A stretch of 64,000 bases of DNA from Coriaria nepalensis (GCA_027186245.1 CP114484.1:880501-944500); one strand, 5' to 3'; numbered from the stretch's first letter, positions 1 through 13,358 are shown. Notes: generated by a model from the letters alone, not told the origin. Made by a program: numbers and translations.

Positions 1-460
1 AAGCTACAATTTTCTTAATCGCACTCTTGAAAATGGTATCCAAATTGCTCAAAACAAGCTCTTCAAGTTGAGCTTCTGTCATATCACTCCAGTCAGCATC
101 TTGGAATTCATCTCCCTCTACTTCCTCCTTATTCCGGCTCAGCCCAACCTCAGACAGCACATCACCAGTTGAAAATTCAAGATCAAGTTTAAATCCATCG
201 GAAGAGTGGTCTTGTTTAATGCTACAAAGATCACATGCTGCAGTTTTCCCATGATTTGGGATTATATCGAATTTATCAGCTGAAAACTCATAACCAGTGC
301 ACTCATTTTGCGATGAATAGATACTCTTATTTGGGTCAGATAAAGGTGGATCAGCTCGGAATTTCCTCTTGTTCCTACTCCCTTTTTCCTGGACAGTCAC
401 CGAAGAGGATACATGACTGCCACTGCTACTACAGCTGGACTTCGCAACCATTGACACCAT
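1..460 (-). CDS. RF298: Putative RING E3 ubiquitin ligase, RF298-like (5' part only)
   Basis: The minus strand from the ATG at 460 reads without a stop to the window edge, giving about 153 residues. The translation contains a basic NKRKFRADPP stretch near residue 28, a CDLCS motif and an acidic segment ending DADWSDMTEAQLEELVLSNL. These match my recollection of the N-terminus of Arabidopsis RF298/RF4-type E3 ligases, whose coiled coil and C-terminal RING would lie outside the window. A second in-frame ATG at 451 could also serve as the start. The leader appears spliced: an acceptor (TGTAG) ends at 467 and a donor (AAG/GTAC) lies at 774/773. The RING itself is not visible, so ligase activity is inferred from family resemblance. 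Confidence 0.82.
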   Translation of the reverse strand, partial: MVSMVAKSSCSSSGSHVSSSVTVQEKGSRNKRKFRADPPLSDPNKSIYSSQNECTGYEFSADKFDIIPNHGKTAACDLCSIKQDHSSDGFKLDLEFSTGDVLSEVGLSRNKEEVEGDEFQDADWSDMTEAQLEELVLSNLDTIFKSAIKKIVA

Positions 461-2400
461 TTTCAGCTACAGAAAAGAATAATCTTTTAGTACAGTCATC
501 AAGAATTCTTGTTACATTTCGGCTTTTCTTCTTCTTCTTTTTTTTCGGTAGACGATTACACTAATTTAATACATCTTATCAAACCTAAATGCAGTACTAA
601 AATCGGGATTATCCATGCTATCAAAAACCACTTAAATGATCAAATTAAAAAACTAGCATTGGTACGAAAAGAATCAGTAACCCAGCTGTGAATTTTTCAG
701 CTGAAATGCATTCAAATCAACTAACAAAAACCAGATAATTATGCATATTAGTAAAAAGGATTACAGAAAGTACCTTCAATCTGAGCGTGCAATTTTTTGA
801 CGATCGAGATAATCTACAACAATCGAAAAGGAAAACAACAATCAATCACAGAAAATACTGGCAAGAAGCATAAAAAATAGAATATAACACCACCTGCGTG
901 TATGAAAATTCCCCATTTTAACATAAACTGAAACTATAAGCATAAATCCGATTTTCGAAAGGAGTTCGATGATTGATAAAATCCATTGGTCATAGATCAA
1001 AACCAAGAGGGGAACAAATTTTCAAGAAATTGTTAATATCAGACAGTGTTAGAACACAGAAGATCCCCAATCGAAGCAGATGAATTCGAATATGGAAAAG
1101 AATAGAGACGATCGAGACGCACCGGATTGAAGCTATTACTCGCGCAATCAAAACTCAGACCAATCTCACAACATCGAAGAATCAGAAAGAAAGAATATCA
1201 AAGGCTTTTCTTTTCTTTTTCTTTTTTTTTTTTCCTTCTTTGTTTTTGTTTTTGTTTTTGTTTTTGCTTTTGGTTTTTTTTTTTAATATTTTCTTTGCTA
1301 CCTTAGAAAGTAGAAACTCTTTCCTTTCTTTCACACACAACACTATAAAACTTGTTTGTTTCGCTTGCGTTTTTTTTATTTTTTCACATTTATTATAATT
1401 TTTTATTTTTTTTTTTTTTCTCTGTGTATTGAATTGGGACCCAAGTAAAACCAGGGTTTGCTGAAATATACCTTCCAAAAACTAACCGTGATTAAGAACA
1501 TAACGCCTACTATCCTAGTCATGTATATCTTATTTATTTATTTATTTAATAAATATTTTATTTCTCTTTACTAAAAAAAAAAAAAGTGCAAATATGTAAA
1601 GATAGTTGTTTGATTTCTAGATTATTGAAGCTTTTATAAATGCTTGTAATAAATAGTCGTAGATATGGATATTATATCTTAGTTGATATTTAAAATCAGA
1701 ACGATACCAACTTCGGAATCAGAATATTTGCCTTCTCAAATACTTTTCTTTTGGCCATTCAAACATTGATCTTTGGTGGGCATTGACTTGTAGGTGCTTT
1801 TCCTTCTCCAAAAGTAAAACGTGAGATACCATCATTCGCCTTATACATTGATGGTTAAGATATATATATATTCATGTGTTCTTCCTAAAACATTAATAAG
1901 TTTTGTTCGGAACAAAAGGGGTCATGTGAAATCAGTTACAAATATGAGTAAAAGCTAGCATACGTGTCTTAAAATTGACATGCAAGAAGCATCCAATTCT
2001 TCCACCATCAATTCGATCGGTAATAATTAAGTTATTTCAGTTAGAAGTTATTTTTGAAAAAATTGTTGAAATTAAAATAATTAAGATGTCGTATGTTGTT
2101 AGAGCTCATATTGTAAATCTGAATGAGTTTTTTTTTCACCATTCTAAAATATTAAAGTCATATTCTTTGTCATAATCAGTTCTAAAATATTTTAAAAGCT
2201 CGTCGTATTACATACTACCAAACCTACAGGTCATGGTTGATAGTATTGCCAATCCCAAAATTGGATCACATTATCTAAAACTTGAACTTGAGAAACCCGT
2301 CGACTTTAAGAGTACTTCCCACGACAATGTATATTCTATTTGTTTTTGCTTCCATCGTTGAAACCATAATTCGCTATACTTATTTTCATAAATATTAAAA
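461..2400. other. 5' leader of RF298-like gene, then AT-rich spacer
   Basis: The stretch to about 1180 is consistent with the spliced leader and promoter of the RF298-like gene on the minus strand. From 1200 to 1440 there are long T runs and a TTTTTG microsatellite; the lysine-rich reading frame there is low-complexity noise. From 1500 to 2400 I see only AT-rich DNA without a supported gene. Confidence 0.5.
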
Positions 2401-2639
2401 ATTTGATATAATTTGTGAGAAGCGTTAGCAATTTGAATGGTATAATCAAATTTTAAGTTATCATCAATAAAAATAAGAATAATTTTATGACCGTCATACT
2501 TAATATTATAATCTAAAATGACTTTAAAAAATACAATAGCATAATTTCATACCAATATTTCAAAAAAAAATTCCTTTATTTTATTTACAATATATCCGAA
2601 AAAAATATTATTATCATATTTGCTAAAAATCAAAATCAT

Positions 2640-3560
2640 TTTAAGAAGTTCTGGAAGAACCAATAACGAAGTATGATAATAAACGTTAGAAAGAAGTACG
2701 GTATAATTATTATAAAAAAAACTTCTAAAAATTTAGTGAATTTTCTAGCGGTATCCCAGTTATTATCATACAATATAGTGCTACATTTTTTTTTTGATAA
2801 AATAAATTAATCTCATAACTATAAATAATAATATACTTTAACATAAAATGAGTATAATTCCATCTAACATCCATATCAAGAGATAATTTTATAGATTTCT
2901 TATTTAAAGAAGTACCAAAAGTTTTAAATGTATAAATATATAAACTTGAATTACCTAGGCGAGCTAATGTTTCTCTAATTTTTTCAATTTCTTGACTTAC
3001 CAATTTCAAATCTTCTTTAACTATGAGGTTGATAACATGACAAGTATAACGTTAATGTAAAAATATTTAACCATTATAACCATCTAATTTGGATCGTAAA
3101 AAATATATAGCTCTTGTGTTCGTAAAAAATATATGATAATTGATATTATATGTTTTTTTTATATCAAACTCACTTAATACTTATAAAATTATTTCATAAG
3201 TATTTTCACTATATGTTCATACTCAATTACTCTAAAATCGATAATTCTTTTATTTAGTATTCATTTAAATTTTAAATAATATTTGACTACATTCAAATAA
3301 TATTATTTAAACCGAACACCCCAAATATATGATTTTAATACAATGCTAATTTGATGTGCCACTAATTCTAATTTCAAAGTATCACGTCGTTTTAAAAAAT
3401 ATGATTCTAAAATATTTTTAACTATATTCTAGTTTTTTACTATAATACAGATTAAAACATGTTTTAATAAAATTTTCAAAATATTTATTTTCACTAAAAT
3501 TTATAGGTAAATAAAAAATAATAATAAATTTAGCCAAATCTTCTTTAGTCTTTGCATTAT
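2640..3560 (-). pseudogene. Decayed hAT-superfamily (Ac-like) transposase fragment
   Basis: Minus-strand translation gives hAT-like blocks in the expected order, broken by stops. Around 3530-3400 is a segment reading FSENKYFENFIK, like the hAT region that follows the BED zinc finger. Near 3050-3000 is CHVINLIVKEDLK, resembling the conserved C-A-H-x-L-N-L block. Near 2890-2850 is SLDMDVRWNYTHFML, matching the D-x-x-x-R-W-N-S-T motif. The longest open piece is 94 residues. No intact terminal repeats or target duplication were found. The surrounding DNA (about 2.2-4.2 kb) is very AT-rich and may belong to the same old insertion. Confidence 0.6.
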
Positions 3561-4440
3561 CATAGGACCAATAAGACATTATACCATTAGATTGAAAAGA
3601 AATTAGCGATTAAGACATACTTAGACCAGATGCAGATATGTATTTTAAGTGACCATTACTACCCATCGATTTTGTAGTTAATACTTTCTTACATATCTTG
3701 TATATAGTTTTTAACAATTATGCAATTATCCGAGTAAATCATCATATGTCTTATCTACATCATCATTTTCGGTTAAATTCATATAATTTTCAACAATTAT
3801 ATTATTATCAGAGTAATTAAAATCATAAATATTTTCATGATGATCTATTTTTTATATCAAAATAAAAGTAAATATTATAATTTATTAATATAAATTAGTA
3901 AATATAAAATAAAATGTAAAAATAAACATAAATATATAATTTGATAAAAAAATTTACGGCAGAGAATGAGAATATTTAATTGAGAATTTGAAAGTATATA
4001 TAATTTGAGGGAGAATAAATTCATAAATTTAGAGAGAGATAAAATTTAAGAAATTGATAAAGATTAGAGAGAGAGAGATTATAAATTGAAGTGTAAAAAA
4101 TATAAAGAATTAAAAAAAGAGAGTATAGATTAAAATATGAAAATTATGAAAGAAAGATTAGATATTTATAAAAAAATAAAAATTTTAAAATTTTAAAAAA
4201 ATTCAAATTAAAAAAGGAAATAAAGAAGGAAACTCTAGCATTGCAAGCTTGGACAAACTTGAGTCGTGCCGTGCCCATAGACCCGCAACGAGTCATGCCT
4301 CGCAGGCTCCAGCATATTTTGTCACTTCTATCAGCAGCTCAGCAAGAGAGTCAAATAGGAGGTTAGGACAGCGACATCTCTAGAAAGATTTTGTGACGCA
4401 AACAATGACGACGACAATGTAATGAAGTCACTTGTGTCTA
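3561..4440. other. AT-rich spacer with purine-rich tract
   Basis: No gene is supported here. From about 3960 to 4220 one strand is strongly purine-rich with repeated GAGA blocks and many short A runs. From 4240 base composition becomes more balanced toward the SAC3B promoter. Confidence 0.4.
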
Positions 4441-4474
4441 AACTTGGGTATGTATGTAACGTGAAACTCCTTTC

Positions 4475-4570
4475 GGCCCAGGGTAAAAGGAAAAAAGAAA
4501 ACGTACTCCTTTCAACTCGGCCCAAAATGTGAGCGGCTTTTTCTGGGCCTAGAGAACACTTGGGCTGAGT
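4475..4570. promoter_or_regulatory. Cluster of site II (GGCCCA/TGGGCC) motifs upstream of SAC3B
   Basis: GGCCCA occurs at 4475-4480 and 4519-4524, TGGGCC at 4544-4549, and a related TGGGCT at 4561. Such motifs are TCP-factor sites common in promoters of plant housekeeping genes. They lie 320-410 bp before the SAC3B start codon, so they plausibly belong to that promoter. Confidence 0.45.
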
Positions 4571-4887
4571 TCGATGAGGACGACATATAGTCTTAAGACT
4601 CTAAAATGGGAAAGGACTGCATGCCATTTAAATAGTATAAAGCTACATGTCGATCGTCATCAGCGGAAAGTAACACTGGATAAGTGCAATGTCGTTTGAA
4701 CGGGTCCGGTCTCTCTGATCGAGATCGGAACCCCTTCCAATTCAAAACGACTGCAGCTGGGAGGCAGAGACACTGAACTCTGTCTCTGTACTCAATTTCA
4801 AAGCTAGAGCTTGAAGAGAGAGAGAAAGAATCAAGATTTTGTGTATAAAGATGCGCTAGAAGAAGAAGAAGAAGAAGGAGAAGAAGA

Positions 4888-7800
4888 ATGTCGTATCAAG
4901 GATTTGGGAAGGCTTCTGGGCCTGCTCGACCTCCGAAAGAGCAACCTTCTTTTGGAAATTTTCCAAGTCCGCCTCCTCCTTCACTTTTTTCCGATGCTCC
5001 TCCTATACGAACTCTCAGGTTTATTCTCCATCTTCTGCTCTGGCTTCTTCTTTGATTGATCCATCTTCTTTTGGTTTAACTTTAGTTAGTTTCTAGGATC
5101 GTAAAGATTTCAGATTTTGATTCATCTTCTTCAATTAAAGGGGGAGAAAATGCTTTCCTTGCTATTTTTGAAGTACAGCATCCATCTATAGATGTTGAAT
5201 AAAGGGTGCATTTTTTTTTTCATCGATAAGTTCTTGCTTGGAGGATGCCTTGTTTGCAATTTTATTGGGAGTGCTAATTTGTATTAAGATTTCCGAATTT
5301 AGCGTCTTAGAGAACATTTTCATATTGTCATATATGCTTTTGGATGACATATGTATTCACTTTCTGATCATAGTGGACCAGAAGTTTTCGGGAAGTTTCA
5401 ATCATCTCCTTTGGATTTTCAAAGCACTGGACCTCCTCCCAGTTTCTATAATCCATCTGCTGGATTCAATAGGTAAAAATAATTGAAAAAGTTTGTGCGT
5501 TTATTATTTCTTATTTCTCTACTGCTTAAGTATATTTATCAATGGTATTTCTGTAGCAATATTCTTGCCACTATAAATTCCAGCCGGTATATGGAGTAAG
5601 GTAAATGTCCTTAATCTGTTAATCAGAGCAAATCATATTGGTGGGTCCAATTTTCTTGCAGGCCTCTTGCCCCTTCTAGGCTGGGTGGTGAAGAGCGAGG
5701 ATTATTCGTGGGAAATCTTAATCCACAGACTGATAAAAGCCTTTCTGCGATCAAATCAGTTGGTTTGTCACCAGATTCTGAAAGCATTACATATGAGGAT
5801 GCCCGTTTCCAGGTAAAAAGAACCAGGTCACCTCCTCTAATATACAGAGATGAAGAAATATTGGGAAATTCTGGCCAAGCTGTCCTAAAAAAACAAGTTG
5901 AATCTGTTTTTTCTGCCCCTACATCGGAAAATCGGCCAAACTTTTCTGGATACGACAATTTGAAGACTCCTCAGGATCAATCCTTTTCAGGTTATTATGA
6001 TTCTGGAAGAAGTTTTCCGAGGGAAATTGGTAATGTCCAACCCTCCAAAAGAACAAGGTCCCCTCCATTGCCCTCTTCCAATGACAATCCTCGTCAAGAT
6101 TACAAATCAGCTCAGAATAACTCCAAAAGGTATGCATTACTACGAGTAAATTCATTAAACCATCCTAATGCTCCGATTTGATGTCTGCATTTTCTCGTTG
6201 GTGACAATTATCTACTTTGAAGGGTACCCTAAATGGTCACACATAATCGTAATTTATTGCCAGGCCTTCTACCTCTCCTCCTAGAAGGGGATCTAGGATT
6301 AATGATCCTTGCAGTTCTCTTGTTTCTCAGATTGACCAGAGGTCTTTGCCATTTGCAAACAGCACTCCCAAAGCTACTTCAATCAGGCCCACGAGTTCCC
6401 CAGTTACCAAAAGAACGAGGTCTCCTTTTTCGTCAGATCAAGTATTTCAGGGAAATTCTTATTCTTCTCAAGATGATACCGAACGGTAAACATATTGAGG
6501 ACATTTATTCATTTTCAGTTTTATTTATGCTGTGTTTCATTGTAAATTTGAAGCTGTTATTTTCTAACCTTCCTATGTATTTTGCAGAGAAATGCAAGCC
6601 AAGGCAAAACGACTGGCTCGCTTCAAGGTGGAATTAAATCATTACAGCTCTGATATTGCTGAAGGAAAGGCTGCCTTTGAGAAAAATCAGCCATCGATGG
6701 GAGAAAGTCAGAAACATATATCAAACAATTCTATGGAAGTAGCTGGAGATGATAACAATATTGTATCTGATTATGAAGGGATGGATTCGTCTAGTAATAG
6801 CATCATACTTGGGGTATGCCCAGATATGTGTCCAGGTATGTCTCTTAACTTTACCAATCTATGAGTTGTCTCATAAAACTTGATGAGTTCCATTAGAACT
6901 CTAGGTTTTGAGTTCAGTTCAACATGTATTTTCTGTTTCAACTGAATATTTCTTTATTGAGAGTTTATCTGGGATTCTGGTACACAGATGCTTGTAACAT
7001 TTAAGCCCAGGTGTGTTTGGAACATTCTTGTATTTGTTGCTGCTGTTTTATCTTGAATGTGGGCTATTTCTCTTTCAGAGTCAGAGAGGGTGGAACGGGA
7101 AAGGAAAGGAGATCTTGATCAGTATGAGAGGTTGGATGGGGATAGAAACCAGACCAACAAATCCCTTGCCGTCAAGAAGGTATACCTGTTACTTTGTGTT
7201 GAAGATCAAGCTAGTCGGTGCCTCTCTCTCCTCTCTATCACTGGGACAGAAGAGAGGGGAGGGGGGGGGGGTCAATCAATTGTTGATAAGAAGCATGATG
7301 AATTTCTTAATATTTTCTACAGTACAATAGGACAGCTGAGCGGGAAGCATCTCTGATAAGACCCATGCCAATCCTGCAGAAGACAATGGATTATCTGCTT
7401 AATTTGTTGAATCAACCTTACAATGATAGGTTTCTTAGTATGTATAACTTCTTGTGGGACCGGATGCGGGCTATTCGCATGGACCTTAGAATGCAGCATA
7501 TTTTTAATGAAGATGCAATTACTATGCTGGAGCAGATGGTTTGTTCTTACAGTATATTCTCCTTCATTTTTGTACCTCTTAATGGCTATTCACAACTCAT
7601 ATTAAAAGTCTTAAAACTTTTGCACTAGAAAGAGGCCTTGCATTTCTTCTCCCTTTCTTTTCACCCTACTTTTTTTAGACTAATTGTGTGCTAATTGCTT
7701 TGTTTTTCAGATACGACTTCATATAATTGCGATGCACGAATTGTGTGAATACTCGAAAGGAGAAGGGTTTTCAGAGGGATTTGATGCACACCTTAATATA

Positions 7801-10800
7801 GAACAGATGAACAAGACATCAGTTGAACTGTTCCAAATGTATGATGATCACAGAAAGAAAGGGATTAATGTCCCTACCGAGAAAGAATTTCGAGGTTATT
7901 ATGCTCTTCTCAAGCTGGACAAGCATCCTGGATATAAAGTAAGTCACCATCAGGGAACTCAAATGTACTGATTTCATTCTTTTGCTGTTTGAAAATAAGT
8001 GAATTCCTGCTAGGTCGAACCTGCTGAGCTCTCGCTTGATCTTGCAAAGATGACTCCAGAAATGAGACAGACTCCAGAAATTCTATTTGCCCGTGATGTA
8101 GCAAGGTTGTTGTTTTCTCCTAAGGTTAATCTCCACTTCATGGTGTGAATGGAAATCTAACAATTGATTTTTCCTCAACTCTCCCAGAGCTTGCAGAAAT
8201 GGTAATTTTATTGTGTTCTTTCGTCTTGCAAGGAAGGCAAGTTACCTTCAAGCATGTTTAATGCATGCCCACTTTGCAAAGGTATAAGGTTTTTTTTTTT
8301 TTCAAGGTTTTTCTTTTTGATATTCATCTGTATAGTAGTTATATATCAATATTCATCTGTTTTATCAGTTACGGACCCTGGCCCTTGCTTCCCTCCACTC
8401 TGGTTTACAGAATAACCAAGGTCTCCCGGTCGCCCATGTTGCTAAGTGGCTTGGGATGGAGGTACCTTTCTCTTCCCTTTATCATACTTGAATTCTTTAC
8501 CTTATTTTGCAAACATAAGGGGGCTCTCGTGGCTGTTTTACACTTACGTCCAAAATGGTTGACCCCAGGAAGAGGACATATATACTCTTGTAGAGTATCA
8601 TGGTTTTGCCGTAAAGGAATATGAAGAGCCCTACATGGTCAAAGAAGGTCTGTTTCTCAATAGTGCCAAGGACTATCCTACCAAGTGCTCTAATCTTGTT
8701 CACAAGAAAAAGTCAAGAATGATATTTAAGGATGCCTCTTCACCCTCTTATCAAGCCCTCCCCTCACATGCTGAAGCAGCAAAGCTTATCCAGTTTCCAA
8801 AAAGGAGTAAAGAACAGCACAAAACAGCCATACCATCATCTAATAAATTTTTTATCAATGCCATTTCAGCTACTGATAGAGAAAACTCTGTTCGTGAAAT
8901 TCATGAAGAAACACCTAAACTTAAGGCCCATTCAACCCCAAAAGAGTACAGACAACAAGTACAGCAGGTGATTGAAAAAAGGGTAGTTGGTCAGTTGCAT
9001 GAAAATGCCCATCCGGTGAATCTTCCTCTACAATGGGGTTTTCCATCACCTGGACCTGTACCTACTTTTGGAATTGTCGGTAGAACAAATTATGATGGTC
9101 TTTTTAAGAAATCTCCAGATATTGACATACCTTTTGGAATGGAGCGAGTGCCAACACCAGTTTTGTCAAAAGCAGTTATACAAGATAAGACTCCAGATCA
9201 TCTTTTTAAGAAATCTCCTGTGAGAAACATGTCTTTTGGGATGGAACGAATTTCATCGCCAACTGTATCAAAACCAGCTCTTCAAGATAGATCTAATGGT
9301 GGTAATAATAGTTATGTTGTGGAGGATTCAGCACCAAAGAGCTCCACAGATAATATCGTTGGAGATGAAGAACTTCCTTGTAATCACCAGGAAGATAGAG
9401 ACAATGAGGTTGCAGAAAATCATCAGGACGAGGAAATTGCTGTGGCAAAACTCAAATTGATATTCAGGTTTTGTAGCTTGTCCTTTTTGGCTTGGTTATG
9501 TTTTAAAGTTGTTTTCTACTTTTCTTTTTGCCTTAATCTGCCCGACATTGTGCTCATTCAGGTTGTGGAGACGCCTTACTTTGAGGAAAAGACAATTGCG
9601 TGAGGAAAGGCTGGTAGCAGCAAATGTGGCATTAGACTCATTATCTCTGGGGCCCCCAATAAATTTGAGAAAAGATGTAAGGTTTTCTAGGCTTCTTTCT
9701 GCTCTTAATTTGTAGTGGAATTATTTTTTAAGTAAAATTTTTAATCATTGACCAAGTTTACATGCAATTTCACGTCTTTTGTATAGCAAAGAAGTACTCC
9801 CAGCAAATTCGATATTGACCATGCAATGAGGGAAAGACAAAGGAGGCAAGAAATATCATCATCAGTACTTAATGTTTCAGATGTCGTAGCAGATTCACTG
9901 AGCCAAAGAAACCCAGAGGCACAATGTCTTTGTTGGAAAATTGTTGTGTGCTCTCAGATAAATGACCCAGTTGGAAATAATCCCAGTCCAAGAAAGCAAA
10001 TTGGTCATTTGGCTGCGGGCCACTGGCTGCTCTCGAAAATCACGCCTTCCAGGGAAACCAGTGGTCTTCTATTCTCATCAATTGATCTCTCAATATGGAG
10101 GAAATGGGTTTCAGATCAATTAGATAGGGATCCAACCTGCTGCTTATCTATAGTTAAGGGGGCAAATTTTGATAATCTTAATGAGACAGTATCCGGTGCA
10201 AGTGCGATTTTGTTTGTTGTGTCTGAAAGCATTCCATTGAAGCTTCAAAAAGCCCAACTCCATTCTCTGCTTATGTCAGTTCCATCTGGTTCCTCCTTGC
10301 CCCTTCTAATCTTAAGTGGGTTGTACACGGAAGAGATGTCCGATCCTTACCCAGTTCTGGAAAGTGAACTGGGCCTCTATGACATGGACAAATCACGGAT
10401 TAGTAAATTTAAGATTGTTTCTCTTGTAACAAATCGAGAAGTAGAGCATCTAACCGGGTTCTTCAGTAGCGATAAACTGAGGGTAGGCTTGCAATGGCTT
10501 GCGAATGAATCACCCCTGCAGCCTGTCCCTTGTCGTGTAAAAACGCTTGAACTGGTCCTCTCCCATTTGAATTCTTCATTGAATGTGCTCGACTTTAAGC
10601 CCGATCATGATGTGGGCCCAAACAACTGTATCTCGGCATTCAATGAAGCCTTGGATCAGTCAGTTGTGGAAATTTCCTCCACCATTGAAGCAAATCCTTG
10701 CAATTGGCCCTGTCCTGAGATTGCTTTTCTAGAGGAGTGTAGTCATGAAGAAGAATACATGCGGATGACGCGTGGGTTGCCTATGATAGGGTGGAGCTCA

Positions 10801-11520
10801 AGAGAAAATGTTGATCGGCTTATTTTTTTGCTAAGAGACCTCAAGCTACCTACTTTTCCGGACGAGTTGTCCTTTCTAACAAGTGGGTCGGAAACTAACA
10901 ATGAGATTGAGATGCGGAGAGAGGAACTCGAGACTTGCTTGATTGGATACTTAGTAAAATCAAATAAGCTAATGGGATTAACACTGGCAACAAAGGAAGC
11001 CTGTGTAATGTTACAACGCTGCTCTCGACTTGAACTCCACAGCAACTCGAGCTACTTCATTATTCCAAAGTGGGTTATGATTTTCCGGCGTATCTTCAAT
11101 TGGCGGTTAACGGGATTAGCTGCTGGGCCTCACTCGTGGGCTTATATATTGGACAGCTGTCATATTGCTCCTCAAAATTCAGAAGAAGATATAGATATGA
11201 TCGGGTTAACCTATCATTTGAATCAACCGACTTTAGATGAAATGATTGTAGCAGTGACAGTTGAGAGTGAGAGAATCTGTGAGGATACTGATACGAGTGA
11301 TCATCTTCAGAATAAAGATGATTTTATGTTTGAAAATAATAAGGTTGTCCCATCTGAGGAAATAGCTTGCTTGAAGGACGGAATGGAGAAAAGTGGGAGA
11401 GAGATAGTGGTAGGTGAGAGAGGGAAGAAGGAAGAGTCTCTTGTAAAATTGAGCAAGTTGTTGGAGCAATGTAATATACTGCAGAACGAGATAGATGATA
11501 AGCTATCTGTGTATTTTTGA
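4888..11520 (+). CDS. SAC3B: SAC3 family protein B (nuclear mRNA-export scaffold)
   Basis: Fourteen exons join in frame: 4888-5018, 5374-5472, 5662-6129, 6264-6485, 6588-6835, 7079-7179, 7323-7538, 7711-7938, 8014-8105, 8188-8281, 8369-8461, 8569-9467, 9562-9676 and 9787-11520. They encode about 1579 residues, close to the length I recall for Arabidopsis SAC3B. All introns are GT-AG. The N-terminus (MSYQGFGKASGP) is rich in FG-like, proline and RTRSPP repeats. The SAC3/GANP domain runs from the VCPDMCPESERVERER motif (near residue 385) to about residue 690. The C-terminal half is one long exon. In the family, SAC3 scaffolds the TREX-2 complex at the nuclear pore and links transcription to mRNA export. 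The 3' end converges on the PP2C gene. An intron at 7180-7322 holds a run of about 15 mostly G bases. Confidence 0.92.
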
Positions 11521-12156
11521 TGTGCTAATAATTATTTATACCCATGTAATAGAAAAGGAAAATGTGCATCTGTTATGAGAGAAATATTTAGTATAATTGA
11601 GATAAATCGATTTATTAAAAAAATTCCCAATTATGATTACTTATCTTTTAAAGAGAAGTAGTCGACCCAAGCTTGCCAGTATCAGGAAATTACATCCTCT
11701 CTATAACAATTTAAAAAGACAGCTCCATAAATTACAATTTGAATATCTTCATTCCCTCCATTGATAGCAGAATCATTAGTGCAAGGACTACTGCTAGGAA
11801 AAGAGCATTATTCAGTTTTCCTTTACACAACTTTTCTACTTGATTGTGAAGTATACCTACATAAAGAACACTCCATAGTTGGTAATACACTAGTGAAACA
11901 ATAACGTAAGACAGAATAGAGAGAGAGAGAGAGAGAGAGAGAGACTCACTACTTCCATTGTTCTATGATCTATTGGAGATGGAACTTCAACATTTGTGCT
12001 CTGGTTCATTGATGCCACATTCCGAGAAGCCTCTTGATCCGATAAGTAGCTTCGTAGAGAACGACGATCGGACTACAGAAAATCATAATACAAACTAATC
12101 AAACAAGACAATTAAAACTTGTCATACTGTCAAGAAAAATGTAGTGGTTAAATTGT

Positions 12157-13358
12157 TCATACATTTGACCTCAAGCCTCTAATGTGAACTATAATAATTG
12201 TGATATCGTCCGTCCGGTTTTCACTTTCTAACCACAACTTGTACGACTCTCTGGCAATGGCTGAGCATGCTTCCCTCGGATCCCCATAACTGGCCGCCTT
12301 CAGCTCGCCAAAAAGAGAAAACCCATCAATAACATTTTTCTTTCAACAAAAGAGAAAACCAAACCAAAACAAACAAACATAGCCATAACCATATCGACGA
12401 CAGTTTGGCTCGGAAGAAAGTCGAACACTCCATCACTTGCAAGAACAAAGAAGAGATGATCAGGCATGAGCTGGACCACGGAAACTTCCGGAACAGCAAC
12501 CACCCCAATATGCTCAGCCGTTAGATCTCCCAGGCTTCTTGTAAAAGCCGTACCCGGATAATCCTTATTTGGAATCCACAACCTTGGTGGATCAATCCCA
12601 TGGCTCTCCTCATAACTCCAATTCTGAATATTCGGGTCCTTAAAGCCTTCCATTTGTTCGCAACTCAAAATGCTGGCCCCACTACGCTTCACTCTCTCAC
12701 ACTCATCTTCCCTATACGGTGTTTGATCGAACGATAGATCCTGAACCAGAATTCTATCCCCCTCTTTGAAAGCAATCACAGCTCTTGAATCACCTACATT
12801 CGCGATATAAAGCTTGTCCTCAGTTACAAGCACAGTAATTGCCGTTGTACCGCTTTCCGAATCATCAACTTCACTGTTATGTAAATCCTCATTTGTTGTT
12901 AAAAATGCAGAATGATAAGCTTTTACGGGGTCTTCTAACAATGTGAGGTCCTTGGAAAGTAATTCTACAAGTCTACGCTTAACGAAGTTTGAACATTGTG
13001 TTCCGAATTCTCCGTGCCCATCAAATATGCCGAAGAAATGGGTGTTTGGGTTGGATTGGATTTGTTTAATGACGGTGTAACTGTCTTGGTTTTCCCGGTC
13101 GGGCCAGTCCGGGTAGTAGCCGATGTGAGAGAGGGTGGAGTATTCTAGAAAGTAGTTGTGGGAAGGGACATGGAGAATTTCTAACGGCATTTCTGTTAGA
13201 ATGTTTTGTTTGTCTTGGAAAGGAGGTTTTGGACAGTCTTCTTGGATGGATTCAGGTTCGAGTACGGGTTCGAGATCAAAGCTGGAGCTAGTGCTGTCCG
13301 GCAAAGGTGGGGCCTGTGTGGGGCGGCGGTTGCAACATCTACTAATGACACAACCCAT
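12157..13358 (-). CDS. Protein phosphatase 2C with N-terminal acylation signal (PP2C35-like)
   Basis: Exon 1 (13358-12390) and exon 2 (12297-12157) give 369 residues in the simplest model. PP2C metal-binding motifs are complete: DRENQDSY at 87-94, FDGHG at 112-116, SGTTA at 169-173, GDSRAV at 189-194, ASDGVFDF at 307-314 and [12 protein letters not shown] in exon 2. The start MGCVISRCC carries Gly2 for N-myristoylation and adjacent cysteines for palmitoylation, so a membrane-anchored Ser/Thr phosphatase is likely. An insert around 220-265 is typical of the Arabidopsis PP2C35/At2g20050 subgroup as I recall it. The C-terminus is uncertain: AAT/GTATGA just before the stop also reads as a donor, and open downstream segments exist (see findings). 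Confidence 0.87.

Noticed and set aside
1182..1478. 98-residue Lys/Asn-rich reading frame on the minus strand
   Set aside because: It is the translation of T homopolymers and a TTTTTG microsatellite near a promoter; no family resemblance.
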